Positions 26,276 to 35,474 of a DNA stretch of 64,000 bases are shown piece by piece. The stretch covers positions 806,001-870,000 of the forward strand of contig NZ_CP079110.1 in assembly GCF_019357495.1 (NCBI RefSeq). Direction: 5' to 3'. The stretch is from Nosocomiicoccus ampullae. Its GTDB lineage: Bacteria; Bacillota; Bacilli; Staphylococcales; Salinicoccaceae. Position 1 is the stretch's first letter, and every line of letters begins with the position of its first letter. Under the pieces are notes generated by a model. The model was not told the DNA's origin and searched no databases. It saw nothing but the letters and a program-made list of their open reading frames with translations. A program made the position numbers and the translations under genes.

Positions 26276-28646
26276 AATTATTTGAATTATCATCTGAATT
26301 ATTTGATGGTGGAGGAGTATTTGTTTCTCCACCAGATTCACTTGGTGTTGTGTCTTGATTCGTATTAGAATTTTCACTTTCTGAAGGTGTTTCTACTGGA
26401 TTTGTCGTTTCAGTTTCTTGTCTTTCTTGTGATTCTTTATTATCCTCTGACTCCTTACTTTCTTCAGATTGAGTGTTTTCTTCTGAGTCATCTTCACTAG
26501 GTGTTGTATAGTAATATCTACGTACTTTTTGATTACTGTTATTATTTGAATCATTATTAGTATCATTATTATTGTTATTATTTGAGTTATTATTAAAGAA
26601 GAAAGAACTATCCTTTACAGCAAGTTCATTTCCGTTTATCCAATTCACACTGTCTGGCTTTGTAAAGTCTTGACCATTAAATGTACTAATTTGATTCATT
26701 ACATCTTGGAAGAACCACTGCGGTGTAATATGTTCTTCATTACCAATAAATGAAGTGACACCGTCTTTTTTAGTACTTGTAAACCCTGTCCATACACTCA
26801 TCGTATATTCTGGAGTATAGCCAACAATCCAAGCATCTTTTGCTGCGTTACTTGGTAAATTATATTCATCCAATACATTGTCTGAATAAGACGTTGTACC
26901 AGTTTTCGCTGCGATATTTAAACCATCCATTTTTATATAATCGGCACTACCATATGGATCAAATGTATCTTTTAACATATCTGTAATCATAAATGCTGTA
27001 TAATCTTCCATCGCTTTATGAGTTTCATAGTCCATATCAATCTTTTCGTTCTCAGAGTTAATTACATATCGAACTGCGCTAGCTTCATTAAATGTACCAC
27101 CGTTACCAAATGCTGCGTATGCTTGTGCCATTTGGAGAGGGCTAAATCTTGATTCATTACCACCAAGTACATCGTTAAATGATATTGAATAATCTCCGTC
27201 TAGCTTTTTAGAGTAATCGAGTCCTAAACCTTTCGAGAAATCTTCAGCAGATCCGCTTGATTCATCTTCTACTTGTTCAAATACTTTTACAGCAGGTACG
27301 TTAAAGCTTTGTCTTAGGGCATCTCTAATTGTCACCGTTCCGTGACCTTGTTTATCATAGTTGTAAATTTGACCATCGAAATTTTTCGGTGAATAAGACA
27401 TTTCATCTTGAACAGTATAATTTGTAGGTAATTTCATATTTTCTATCGCAGGTCCATATGCAAGTATAGGCTTCATTGTAGAACCAGTGTTATGTTGAGT
27501 AATCGCAAGATTTTCTTTCACTACCTCTTGATAATCTCTACCACCACTAATCGCAATTAATGCGCCACTATTTGTATCAAGTATTGACGATGCGATATTA
27601 AAATCATCACTCTTAAACTTATCACCGTAGAAAAACTCTTTGTCATCAACTGTATCTTGTAATGTACGCTGGATATTAGCGTCCATATTAGTATATATAT
27701 CGATACCAGATGAAAGTAACTCAGATATTTCGATGTTATTAAATTCATCTGATTCCTCAAGCTGAGTTTTAATAATGTTGACGTATGCAGCAAATTCAGG
27801 ATCTTTTGGTTCCGTTGATGCACGTTCTTCTTCTGATCTCGCAATTAAGTTCGTAGTTAAATCAGTGTTTACCGCTTCATTGTATTCATCTTCAGTAATT
27901 CTACCGTGATGAAGCATCAATGAAAGCACTTGGTTCGCACGCTTATTACCCGATTCAGCATCTACATATAAGTTATAAACGTTTGGCAAGTTCGGTAGAC
28001 CTGCTAAGTATGCCGCTTCTTTTAAGTTTAAATCTTCAAGCTCTTTATCAAAATAATATAAACTTGCTGTACGTACACCGTATATACCGTCAGAATAGTA
28101 AATTTTATTTAAATACATTTCTAAAATGTCATCTTTAGAATATTCTTGTTCTAAACGATATGATAAATATGCTTCTTGTGCTTTACGTTTAATTGTTTTT
28201 TCTTCTGTTAAAAATGCACGTTTAACGACTTGTTGAGTGATTGTGGAAGCCCCTTGAGATCCAAATCCTCCTGTAACATTTTTAACTACAGCACCTCCAA
28301 GACGTTTAAAGTCAATCGCACCGTGCTCATAGAATCTATTATCTTCTACAGCAAGTACAGCATCAGTCATATGTTCAGGTGTGTCATCAATATCGATATA
28401 TTCTCGTTCAATTCCTTGATAAATTGTCGTGACAAGCTCGTCATTTTTATCGAAAACTCGAGAAGGAATTGGGTCTTTTAATTTTTCAATACTAAATGCT
28501 GGGGCAGTTGAAGCGAAATATGCAAATACAACAATTCCAAGCACAAACATCGAAACACACGCTAATATAAATAATAACGCAAGACGTTTCCATAACGTTT
28601 TTTTAGATTTATTATTCCTTTTATTTCTCGATAAAGGATTATTCAT
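26274..28646 (-). CDS. Class A bifunctional penicillin-binding protein
   Basis: This membrane-anchored enzyme polymerises and cross-links peptidoglycan. Order: cytoplasmic basic start, one membrane helix (about 21-44), glycosyltransferase family 51 domain (catalytic E101 in A-V-E-D-N-R-F-Y-E-H-G; G-A-S-T-I-T-Q-Q), then the transpeptidase with S389-T-M-K392, S447-F-N449 and K581-T-G. The last 110 residues are a low-complexity tail rich in Asn, Ser, Glu and Thr. I choose the ATG at 28646, with GAGAGAGG upstream, over 28676, which overlaps recU without a site. It is the ponA/pbp2 equivalent next to recU. Its terminator is broken by the IS. Confidence 0.95.
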   Translation of the reverse strand: MNNPLSRNKRNNKSKKTLWKRLALLFILACVSMFVLGIVVFAYFASTAPAFSIEKLKDPIPSRVFDKNDELVTTIYQGIEREYIDIDDTPEHMTDAVLAVEDNRFYEHGAIDFKRLGGAVVKNVTGGFGSQGASTITQQVVKRAFLTEEKTIKRKAQEAYLSYRLEQEYSKDDILEMYLNKIYYSDGIYGVRTASLYYFDKELEDLNLKEAAYLAGLPNLPNVYNLYVDAESGNKRANQVLSLMLHHGRITEDEYNEAVNTDLTTNLIARSEEERASTEPKDPEFAAYVNIIKTQLEESDEFNNIEISELLSSGIDIYTNMDANIQRTLQDTVDDKEFFYGDKFKSDDFNIASSILDTNSGALIAISGGRDYQEVVKENLAITQHNTGSTMKPILAYGPAIENMKLPTNYTVQDEMSYSPKNFDGQIYNYDKQGHGTVTIRDALRQSFNVPAVKVFEQVEDESSGSAEDFSKGLGLDYSKKLDGDYSISFNDVLGGNESRFSPLQMAQAYAAFGNGGTFNEASAVRYVINSENEKIDMDYETHKAMEDYTAFMITDMLKDTFDPYGSADYIKMDGLNIAAKTGTTSYSDNVLDEYNLPSNAAKDAWIVGYTPEYTMSVWTGFTSTKKDGVTSFIGNEEHITPQWFFQDVMNQISTFNGQDFTKPDSVNWINGNELAVKDSSFFFNNNSNNNNNNDTNNDSNNNSNQKVRRYYYTTPSEDDSEENTQSEESKESEDNKESQERQETETTNPVETPSESENSNTNQDTTPSESGGETNTPPPSNNSDDNSNN

Positions 28647-28650
28647 CTTC

Positions 28651-29250
28651 TTACCTCTCTCCAAAATAAATTTCATCTACAGTTTTTAAGTAATCAAATC
28701 TCGGATTATATTTCTCGGGGATTTGATAGCTTTCTTTTTTTACATCGTCATATCGAATCGATTTTCTTCCATCTTTGTTTTTAAAATTATCCCAGTGGAC
28801 TAAAAATCGTTCAATCGGATATAAAAAGACTTCATCGTGTACGTGAAATCTCATAATAATAAAAACAATGCCACCTTGCTTGTGACATTCTCTCATATGC
28901 TCAACTTGGTGTTCATGTATATTGATAAAAGGAAACCTTGTCGGATTTCTCGTTTCTTTTACTTCAAAGTCGATATATCTCCCTCTATAAATACCGTTAT
29001 AGTCACTTGTTGAAGGTGTTTTATAATAAGCCTCTGTTATTTTAGCCTTTTTTCTCGATGGATAATCTACATTCACAACTGTGATAGGTGTTGGTTTTTT
29101 ATGGATAATCGCACGATTTGTATTTAAATAATACTTATTTGTCGTATCGATATCCTTTTCAAGCGTCATTCCTCGATGGCCATATTGTACTTTCTTCTTT
29201 CTATGATTACTAGTGACATTACTTTTTTGAATACCAGCAGGATACTTCAA
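28651..29250 (-). CDS. recU: Holliday junction resolvase RecU
   Basis: RecU cuts four-way DNA junctions in recombination and chromosome segregation. The nuclease core is seen as T-P-S-T-S-D-Y-N-G-I-Y followed by D-F-E-V-K-E-T-R-N. I choose the TTG at 29250: AAGGA (29260-29264 on the plus strand) lies 9 nt upstream, and the product then begins M-K-Y-P-A-G, matching the M-x-Y-P-N-G start of S. aureus and B. subtilis RecU. The frame extends to an ATG at 29280, but that codon follows a TATAAT (29289-29294) so closely that it would have no leader. Coupled to the pbp gene, whose start is 4 nt past the recU stop. Confidence 0.93.
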   Translation of the reverse strand: MKYPAGIQKSNVTSNHRKKKVQYGHRGMTLEKDIDTTNKYYLNTNRAIIHKKPTPITVVNVDYPSRKKAKITEAYYKTPSTSDYNGIYRGRYIDFEVKETRNPTRFPFINIHEHQVEHMRECHKQGGIVFIIMRFHVHDEVFLYPIERFLVHWDNFKNKDGRKSIRYDDVKKESYQIPEKYNPRFDYLKTVDEIYFGER

Positions 29251-29340
29251 ATTAATCATTCCTTGAGTATATTCATTCATGTTAAATTATTATACAATAG
29301 TATATGTACATAAATCTATCGTTTTAAAAGGATGAGTCTA

Positions 29341-29667
29341 TTGAATAGCGATCTTAAAAGCAGTGATTTAAGGATGTATCTTAAAGAAGTTAAACATAAA
29401 TATGAAACGGCACAAAATGGTTATAATTACAGTTTTGAAAATGAAATTCAACCCTTTTTGAATTATGCCGATAAAATCGCAACTTCTATAGAATCTATTT
29501 CTTCTGACAGGTATTATAACAGTGACACAAAAGTTAAACTATCTCAACAAATAACAGAACTTGCAATGGCTTGTCATAAAAAAGAATTTAAAACACGTCT
29601 ATTTAATGAAAAATTTAAATTCATTTCAATGTGGTTTAATTATATTATAAACAAGGAGCTAATATGA
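29341..29667 (+). CDS. yppE: DUF1798 protein (YppE-like)
   Basis: A 108-residue all-helical protein, divergent from recU and before ypsA, the place of yppE in B. subtilis. The pattern Y-E-N-E-I-Q-P-F with later helices fits DUF1798; the function is unknown. I prefer TTG 29341 because AAAGGATGAG lies just upstream; the ATG at 29332 is part of that site. The stop overlaps the ypsA start by 4 nt. Confidence 0.75.
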   Translation: MNSDLKSSDLRMYLKEVKHKYETAQNGYNYSFENEIQPFLNYADKIATSIESISSDRYYNSDTKVKLSQQITELAMACHKKEFKTRLFNEKFKFISMWFNYIINKELI

Positions 29668-30203
29668 GAGTTTTAATTATAGGATATAAAAATTATGAAC
29701 TCGGTATATTTAACCATAAACAAGAAGAAGTGACTGTTTTAAAATCATTTTTAAAAATGAAAATCATCGAATATATAGAAAATGGGGCAGAATGGTTTAT
29801 CGTCCAAAATTATCCTGGCATAGATATGTACGCAGGCGAAGTATTAAAAGACTTAAAAGAAATTTATGATTTTAAATATATTGTCTTGAAGCCTTTTTAT
29901 AACTATGATGAGCGATTTAAAGATGAAGATAAACTCATCTTACAAGAAATCGAAAATGAGGCGGAATTTTCATCATACATTTTTAAACGTCCTTATGAAA
30001 ATCCAAGTATGTTTAAAGAAATCAATCGCTTTTTAACAGATAACAGTTCACATGCATTAATATTTTATGATGAAGAGTCTGAATCTAACTTAAAGTATAT
30101 ATATCGTCATTTACTTGAAAAGAGTAGCAAATCTGATTATAATATTGAAAGAATTCAATTTGACGATTTAAATGATTTTATTAGTTACCAATATGACAAC
30201 TAA
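29664..30203 (+). CDS. ypsA: DUF1273/SLOG-fold protein (YpsA-like)
   Basis: A 179-residue protein of the YpsA family, with a Rossmann-like SLOG nucleotide-binding fold. The N-terminal M-R-V-L-I-I-G-Y-K is followed by L-x-x-x-I-E-N-G-A-E-W-F-I near residue 40. In B. subtilis and S. aureus YpsA has been linked to cell division and lies beside gpsB, as here. AAGGAG precedes the ATG. The next gene follows after 12 nt. Confidence 0.88.
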   Translation: MRVLIIGYKNYELGIFNHKQEEVTVLKSFLKMKIIEYIENGAEWFIVQNYPGIDMYAGEVLKDLKEIYDFKYIVLKPFYNYDERFKDEDKLILQEIENEAEFSSYIFKRPYENPSMFKEINRFLTDNSSHALIFYDEESESNLKYIYRHLLEKSSKSDYNIERIQFDDLNDFISYQYDN

Positions 30204-30215
30204 GAGGTGAAAGAA

Positions 30216-30536
30216 ATGAGCGAATATTCTCTTAACTTGTCTGCTAAAGATATTTTTGAGAAAGAGTTTGAAAAAACAATTAGAGGTTATCAACCAATTG
30301 AAGTTGATACTTTTTTAGATGATGTCATAGCTGATTATCAGCGTATGGCAGATATGAACAAAAACTTACAAAAGCTTGAAGAAGAAAACAAACGTTTAAA
30401 AAAAGAAGTCGAAGAGTTAAGAATCCGAGTGGCAACACGTTCTCGTGGTGATGTGTCTGACAGTCAGAATCAACATATCGATATTTTAAAACGTCTTTCT
30501 AATTTAGAGAAAAAAGTATTTGGTCATACTAAATAA
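30216..30536 (+). CDS. gpsB: Cell division regulator GpsB
   Basis: GpsB is a small DivIVA-like coiled-coil protein that links division and peptidoglycan synthesis, and binds class A PBPs in other Firmicutes. The N-terminal domain has [11 protein letters not shown] and G-Y-x-P-x-E-V-D-x-F-L-D; a coiled coil follows at about residues 40-70. I choose ATG 30216 (106 aa) with AGAGGTGA upstream; the GTG at 30207 lies within that site. The stop codon is directly followed by the RNase P RNA gene. Confidence 0.95.
   Translation: MSEYSLNLSAKDIFEKEFEKTIRGYQPIEVDTFLDDVIADYQRMADMNKNLQKLEEENKRLKKEVEELRIRVATRSRGDVSDSQNQHIDILKRLSNLEKKVFGHTK
30503..30530 (+). promoter_or_regulatory. Candidate rnpB promoter inside gpsB
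   Basis: TTTAGA (30503-30508), a 16-nt spacer and CATACT (30525-30530) would place the transcription start at about 30537, the expected 5' end of RNase P RNA. The boxes lie in the last codons of gpsB. Match to consensus is moderate. Confidence 0.4.
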
Positions 30537-30926
30537 TTCCCGGTGGATCGGATAATCGCTAAGGAAACTTAGAGGAAAGTCCATGCTCACACAGTCTGAG
30601 ATGACTGTAGTGTTCGTGCTTGACGAAACAATAAGTCAAGGTAGCTATATGCTAACGGCAGTTTAGTTTTCTAAGTCATTTTGATATGAAAGCAAACTTG
30701 AAAGTGCCACAGTGACGATTTTTTATGGAAACATAAAAAGTGGAACGGGTAAACCCCTCGAGTGAGCAATCCAAATTAGGTAGGAGCACTTTTTCTCTGG
30801 AATTCAACAGAAGAAAGAGATATTACGAAGGTAATATAGACAGATGATTATCACTATTGTGTGAGTGTAATCTAGTGCACGTTTTAACACATTAGTACAG
30901 AACATGGCTTATAGAGAAGCCGGGCT
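30537..30926 (+). ncRNA. rnpB: RNase P RNA (class B)
   Basis: The catalytic RNA of RNase P, which trims the 5' leaders of tRNA. Universal landmarks are present in order: GAGGAAAGTCC with ATGCTC at about 30571, GTGTTCGTGC, GTGCCACAGTGACG, GTGGAACGGGTAAACCCC, GGAATTCAAC, and ACAGAACATGGCTTATAG near the 3' end. The ends pair as CCCGG (30539-30543) with CCGGG (30920-30924), which sets helix P1. Class B is inferred from the Bacillus-like layout. The exact termini are accurate only to a few bases. Confidence 0.95.
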
Positions 30927-30930
30927 AGGT

Positions 30931-30958
30931 GACTCTCCGTTATGGAGAGTCTTTTTTT
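30931..30958 (+). terminator. Intrinsic terminator after rnpB
   Basis: Stem GACTCTCC (30931-30938) / GGAGAGTC (30944-30951), loop GTTAT, then seven T. Confidence 0.95.
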
Positions 30959-30996
30959 AAATCAATATATAAATCAAATATAAAAGGATGCATATT

Positions 30997-32118
30997 ATGA
31001 AATTTAGTTTTTTAGCAAATACACCAATGGGGCTTGAACGTGTAGTAGCAAATGAAATAGAGGCTTTAGGCTACAAAACTACACTTGAAAATGGACGAGT
31101 TTTCTTTACTGGTGATGAAAAAACGATTGTTGAAACGAACTTAAAACTACGTACAGCTGAACGTATTCGTATTATTATTGGAGATTTTAATGTAACTACA
31201 TTTGATGGTTTATTTGAAGCTGTTAAAGAACTACCGTGGTCAGACATATTAGGTCCAGACGCAGATTTTCCTGTCACAGGTAAATCCCATAAATCCACAC
31301 TCTATTCCGTACCAGATGTACAAAGAATTACTAAAAAAGCAATTGTTGAACACTTAAAAGAAGCATTTAAGCTCGATGGTAAACTTCCTGAAACAGGCGC
31401 ACGTTATAAAGTAGATATTAATATTTTAAAAGACCGAGCACTTCTTACTATCGATACGTCAGGAGATGGATTACATAAACGTGGGTATAGAGTCTCGCAA
31501 GGTGAAGCACCAATTAAAGAAACACTCGCAGCTGCAATGTTACAACTCGCAAACTATACAGGAAGTAATCCTTTAGTTGATCCATTTTGTGGTTCTGGAA
31601 CAATTGCGATTGAAGCTGCGATGATTGCTAAAAATATTGCACCAGGGTCAAACCGCACATTTGATGCTGAGAATTGGGATATTATTCCGGAGGATATGTG
31701 GACAAGTCTAAGAAATAAATATGAAGAAGAAGCATTATACGATAAAGACGTTGAAGTTTATGCGAGTGATATCGACGGTAAAATGATTGAAGTTGCAAAA
31801 GAAAACGCTGAAGAAGTTGGATTATTAGAAGAAATTAAATTTACAGTTCAAGATGTCCACGATTTAAATGATATTAAAGATCATACGCAAATCGTTACAA
31901 ATCCTCCATATGGTGAGCGTATTGGTGAAGCAAAAGCAGTGGAGGATATGTACCGTAAGATCGGACAATTAATGGAACAAAACGATACGTTAAACGTTTA
32001 TTTAATGACGTCAAATAAAGAATTTGAAATTATTATTGGGAAGCGTGCGACACATAGAAGAAAATTATTTAACGGATATATTGAAACAACTTATTATCAG
32101 TACTGGGGTAAAAAGTAA
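30997..32118 (+). CDS. ypsC: THUMP-domain rRNA (guanine-N2) methyltransferase (YpsC/RlmL-like)
   Basis: A 373-residue SAM-dependent RNA methyltransferase. An N-terminal THUMP-type RNA-binding region is followed by the catalytic domain with D-P-F-C-G-S-G-T-I-A-I-E-A near residue 205 and N-P-P-Y-G near 302. By similarity to the RlmL N-terminal half it probably modifies 23S rRNA, but the target is inferred. I choose ATG 30997, 9 nt after AAAGG; the ATG at 30988 overlaps that site. Downstream, dynA starts within its stop codon (TAATG). Confidence 0.9.
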   Translation: MKFSFLANTPMGLERVVANEIEALGYKTTLENGRVFFTGDEKTIVETNLKLRTAERIRIIIGDFNVTTFDGLFEAVKELPWSDILGPDADFPVTGKSHKSTLYSVPDVQRITKKAIVEHLKEAFKLDGKLPETGARYKVDINILKDRALLTIDTSGDGLHKRGYRVSQGEAPIKETLAAAMLQLANYTGSNPLVDPFCGSGTIAIEAAMIAKNIAPGSNRTFDAENWDIIPEDMWTSLRNKYEEEALYDKDVEVYASDIDGKMIEVAKENAEEVGLLEEIKFTVQDVHDLNDIKDHTQIVTNPPYGERIGEAKAVEDMYRKIGQLMEQNDTLNVYLMTSNKEFEIIIGKRATHRRKLFNGYIETTYYQYWGKK

Positions 32119-35100
32119 TGGTAAACGATGATACTTTAAATATCTTATATAAGATTCGAAAAGAAATAAGCAAATCCAACAACAAACAACTTATGTCTGA
32201 AATCGACTACACGATAAAAAAAGTGTATGACGACTTATTTGTTGTTTCGTTTATCGGACATTTTTCTGCTGGTAAATCGAGTTTAATTAACCATTTATTA
32301 GAAGAAGATGTCCTACCATCTTCACCAATTCCAACGACAAGTAAAACTGTCCAAATCGAAGTTAATAACGATACACTTGCGCGCGTTTACATCGATAAAA
32401 ATCATTTTGTTAAGTTAAATAATTTAAGTGAAGTTAAAGATATTAATAAAAAAGACGTTGCAATTGAGTATGTAAAAATTATGCATGAAAGTACAAAGTA
32501 TGACAACACTTTCGTATTCCAAGATACACCAGGTGTCGACTCAAAAACATCTGCGCACGAGGAGAGCACGAATAAGTTTTTACTAAACTCTGACTATGTC
32601 TTTTTTACAGTTGAATATAATCATGTTGAAAGTGAATCGAACTTATCCTTTTTAAGTGAGATTGCATCTTATAATATCCCGTTTTCTTTAATCGTTAACC
32701 AGATCGATAAGCACGATGATAATGAATTATCCTACGAGACATTTATCCATCGTTTGAATATGACACTAAAAAACCATGGGATCACACCAGAACATATTTT
32801 TACAACATCTATATATGACACACCATACAGACAAAATAGTGAATTAGAAAAATTTTTAAAAGAACTTGACCAATCGAGAGAAGAATTTAAAACGCGTTAT
32901 CACGACCGTATTATAAAAAATATTGAATCTAAACATGTGGATTACTTAAATGACACGTTAAGCAATTTACAGATTCATGAGAAAACTATTTCTGACTTAA
33001 AGGCACATATATCTTACTTAGAAGAAGAAAAAGATACTCAAGATGCTTCAGAAATTAAACAAGATAAAAATAAATTGAAAAGTTACGTAGACAACAATGC
33101 AAAATCAGTTGTAGATAATAGCTATCTCTTTCCACATGACGTTAAAGACAGTATTCGTGAATATTTTAAAATGTGTACTGGTGAAGTGACAATTAAAGGA
33201 TTTTTTGGTAAAAAGAAAAAGTTAGATGCAATGAAAAAAGAACAATTGTCAAATGTCCATAAATTTATGCAAGACGTCATTGATTGCCAAATTAACACTC
33301 AAATAAATGACTTATTCTTTGATTTGAAAATTTCAACGAGCGACTATTTCAAATATGAGTATCATGATTCATTACTCATCGATTATGACATTACTGAGAG
33401 TAATGAGAAATTTTTACACGTTTATTTAGATCACTTAAAACAAACGATTTCTAGAGAAGTGAGAGAACAACTCAGCACATTTATTGATTCCTTAAATGTT
33501 AGCCATCAAAATGTTGAAACTGCTAGTAACGTAAATGAAGAATTAGCACGATATAAAAAAGCGTTAGACATTCAAGAGTTAAAAGAAGTATTTTTATCTG
33601 GTAGTTATCAAAACTTATATACTCATGTTGATGAAGATTTAAAAGTATTAAACAAAAATATTGAAGTCTCTTTAGATCAGATTAAAGACCTCACTGAAGA
33701 GAAAGTAGATATCGCGAGCTATGACTATAAATCAGAATCTTTAAATATAGAGTTATATAAAGAAGTTACTGATTTAGTTTCAACTTCAGAAAACTATAAA
33801 GATGTTTACAATTTACTACAGAGTAAATTATCTCGATTAGATAATGACGAAGCGAATATTAGTGTATTTGGTGGTTTTAGTGCCGGAAAAAGTACATTTA
33901 TAAATGCATTATTAAAGGAAAAATTACTGACAACTAGTCCGAATCCTACAACCGCTTCAATTACAGAAATTAGTAATAATGAAAAAAGTTATATTGAATA
34001 TAAATCAGAAGAATCTCTAATTAAAATGCTCGAAGCAGTAACTGGTAAATCAAGAATACCTTTAGACAAACAAGTCAGTGAGTTAAATAAAAAAGAAGTT
34101 TCTAAACTATATATTCCACTTAAAAATGGATTGAATGAAAATCTTGAAATGTATCGTCCGTTGCTCGGTCAAACTGTTGAATCAACGAAAAAAGACATCG
34201 ATTTTAAAACAAGTGAAGATAGTCATGCAATATTTATAGAAAAAGCGTATATCGGTGATGATGCACCGCTTCTAGAAAACTTTACAATCGTTGATTCACC
34301 AGGTATTAACTCAATGAACGACCGTCATACTCAAGAAACATACCATATTATCGCTAATAGTGATTTAATTATATATGTTTCATACTTTAACCATGTGTTC
34401 ACAGAGTCAGATGCACAATTCCTAAAGTACATTCAATCAATTAAAGGTAAGGGATTCCCATTAACCATCATTATTAACGCAGTTGATCTTGCTAAAGATA
34501 CGACAGAAGTAGAAGACGTCAAAGAGTATATGCATCAGTCGTTAAACCAGCTTAAAATTCAGCACGATATTTACGGTGTATCAAGTAAATATGCATTAAA
34601 TCACAATGATGCATCGTTTGAATCTGTAAAAGCACAGTTTTTAAAAAATGCTGAGAGTACGTCTAAAGCACTGCTTGCTAAAAGTATTGATGAAAATATC
34701 AAACAGTTTATTGAATTATTAAAATCGAACATTAAACAATTTAACGATGGCGAGAATCATATTCAAACACTCATTAAAAATCGAAAAAACACGTATAATT
34801 TAATTAATACGTTTAATGCTAGTTACTTTACTAATGAGGCAACAAATGAAATGGAAAACTTATTTACATTTATGCCGAAACAGCTCGAACTTAAGCTGTA
34901 CGATTATTTATCTTCAAAAATTTCAATAAATGATACGAGTAAAAAAGCATTAAATGCACGATTCGAAGAGTTAAGTAATGATATTTCACAGTATTTAACA
35001 ATTGAAAGTAACACAATATTAAATAATATATTTAGATTTATTGATCAGCTGTTAAGTCAACAGCTTAATGACTTTAATGTTAAACTAAGAGAAAGTAATG

Positions 35101-35474
35101 TTGTTGATACCATTACTTTCCCAAAAACAAAACATAGTCAAATTACAATTTCCACTGACAAATTATTTATAAAAGAAAATTTAAAACAGCTTGAGAAAAA
35201 GACGAAAACACATAAACAACTCAGAGATAATCTTTTAATATTCTCTAAAAAGATTGTAGAGTCACTACAATTGGATGATTTAAAACAACATGTAAATGAT
35301 AATATTAAAGTATACTTTGACGCAGTCGACTCTTCATTAAAGGAAGATAAAACTCGAGTGCTCGAATTACTTAATAAAGAAGTTGAAACACCTAGTGAAA
35401 ATAAGTATCACGAAAGTGTTGAATTATTAAATAAAATAAAGCAGACTGTAGGTGAAGATAATGTCAATTATTGA
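32118..35474 (+). CDS. dynA: Double dynamin-like GTPase (DynA-like)
   Basis: An 1118-residue protein made of two bacterial dynamin units. The first has P-loop G-x-x-x-x-G-K-S with G52-K53-S54 and switch D-T-P-G near 139; the second has G590-K591-S592 and D-S-P-G near 729. Long helical stalk regions follow each GTPase domain. B. subtilis DynA has the same fused design and fuses or protects membranes under stress. Location before ypcP/rhodanese genes matches the ypbR locus. The start overlaps the previous stop; the end overlaps the next gene by 14 nt. Confidence 0.93.
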   Translation: MVNDDTLNILYKIRKEISKSNNKQLMSEIDYTIKKVYDDLFVVSFIGHFSAGKSSLINHLLEEDVLPSSPIPTTSKTVQIEVNNDTLARVYIDKNHFVKLNNLSEVKDINKKDVAIEYVKIMHESTKYDNTFVFQDTPGVDSKTSAHEESTNKFLLNSDYVFFTVEYNHVESESNLSFLSEIASYNIPFSLIVNQIDKHDDNELSYETFIHRLNMTLKNHGITPEHIFTTSIYDTPYRQNSELEKFLKELDQSREEFKTRYHDRIIKNIESKHVDYLNDTLSNLQIHEKTISDLKAHISYLEEEKDTQDASEIKQDKNKLKSYVDNNAKSVVDNSYLFPHDVKDSIREYFKMCTGEVTIKGFFGKKKKLDAMKKEQLSNVHKFMQDVIDCQINTQINDLFFDLKISTSDYFKYEYHDSLLIDYDITESNEKFLHVYLDHLKQTISREVREQLSTFIDSLNVSHQNVETASNVNEELARYKKALDIQELKEVFLSGSYQNLYTHVDEDLKVLNKNIEVSLDQIKDLTEEKVDIASYDYKSESLNIELYKEVTDLVSTSENYKDVYNLLQSKLSRLDNDEANISVFGGFSAGKSTFINALLKEKLLTTSPNPTTASITEISNNEKSYIEYKSEESLIKMLEAVTGKSRIPLDKQVSELNKKEVSKLYIPLKNGLNENLEMYRPLLGQTVESTKKDIDFKTSEDSHAIFIEKAYIGDDAPLLENFTIVDSPGINSMNDRHTQETYHIIANSDLIIYVSYFNHVFTESDAQFLKYIQSIKGKGFPLTIIINAVDLAKDTTEVEDVKEYMHQSLNQLKIQHDIYGVSSKYALNHNDASFESVKAQFLKNAESTSKALLAKSIDENIKQFIELLKSNIKQFNDGENHIQTLIKNRKNTYNLINTFNASYFTNEATNEMENLFTFMPKQLELKLYDYLSSKISINDTSKKALNARFEELSNDISQYLTIESNTILNNIFRFIDQLLSQQLNDFNVKLRESNVVDTITFPKTKHSQITISTDKLFIKENLKQLEKKTKTHKQLRDNLLIFSKKIVESLQLDDLKQHVNDNIKVYFDAVDSSLKEDKTRVLELLNKEVETPSENKYHESVELLNKIKQTVGEDNVNY

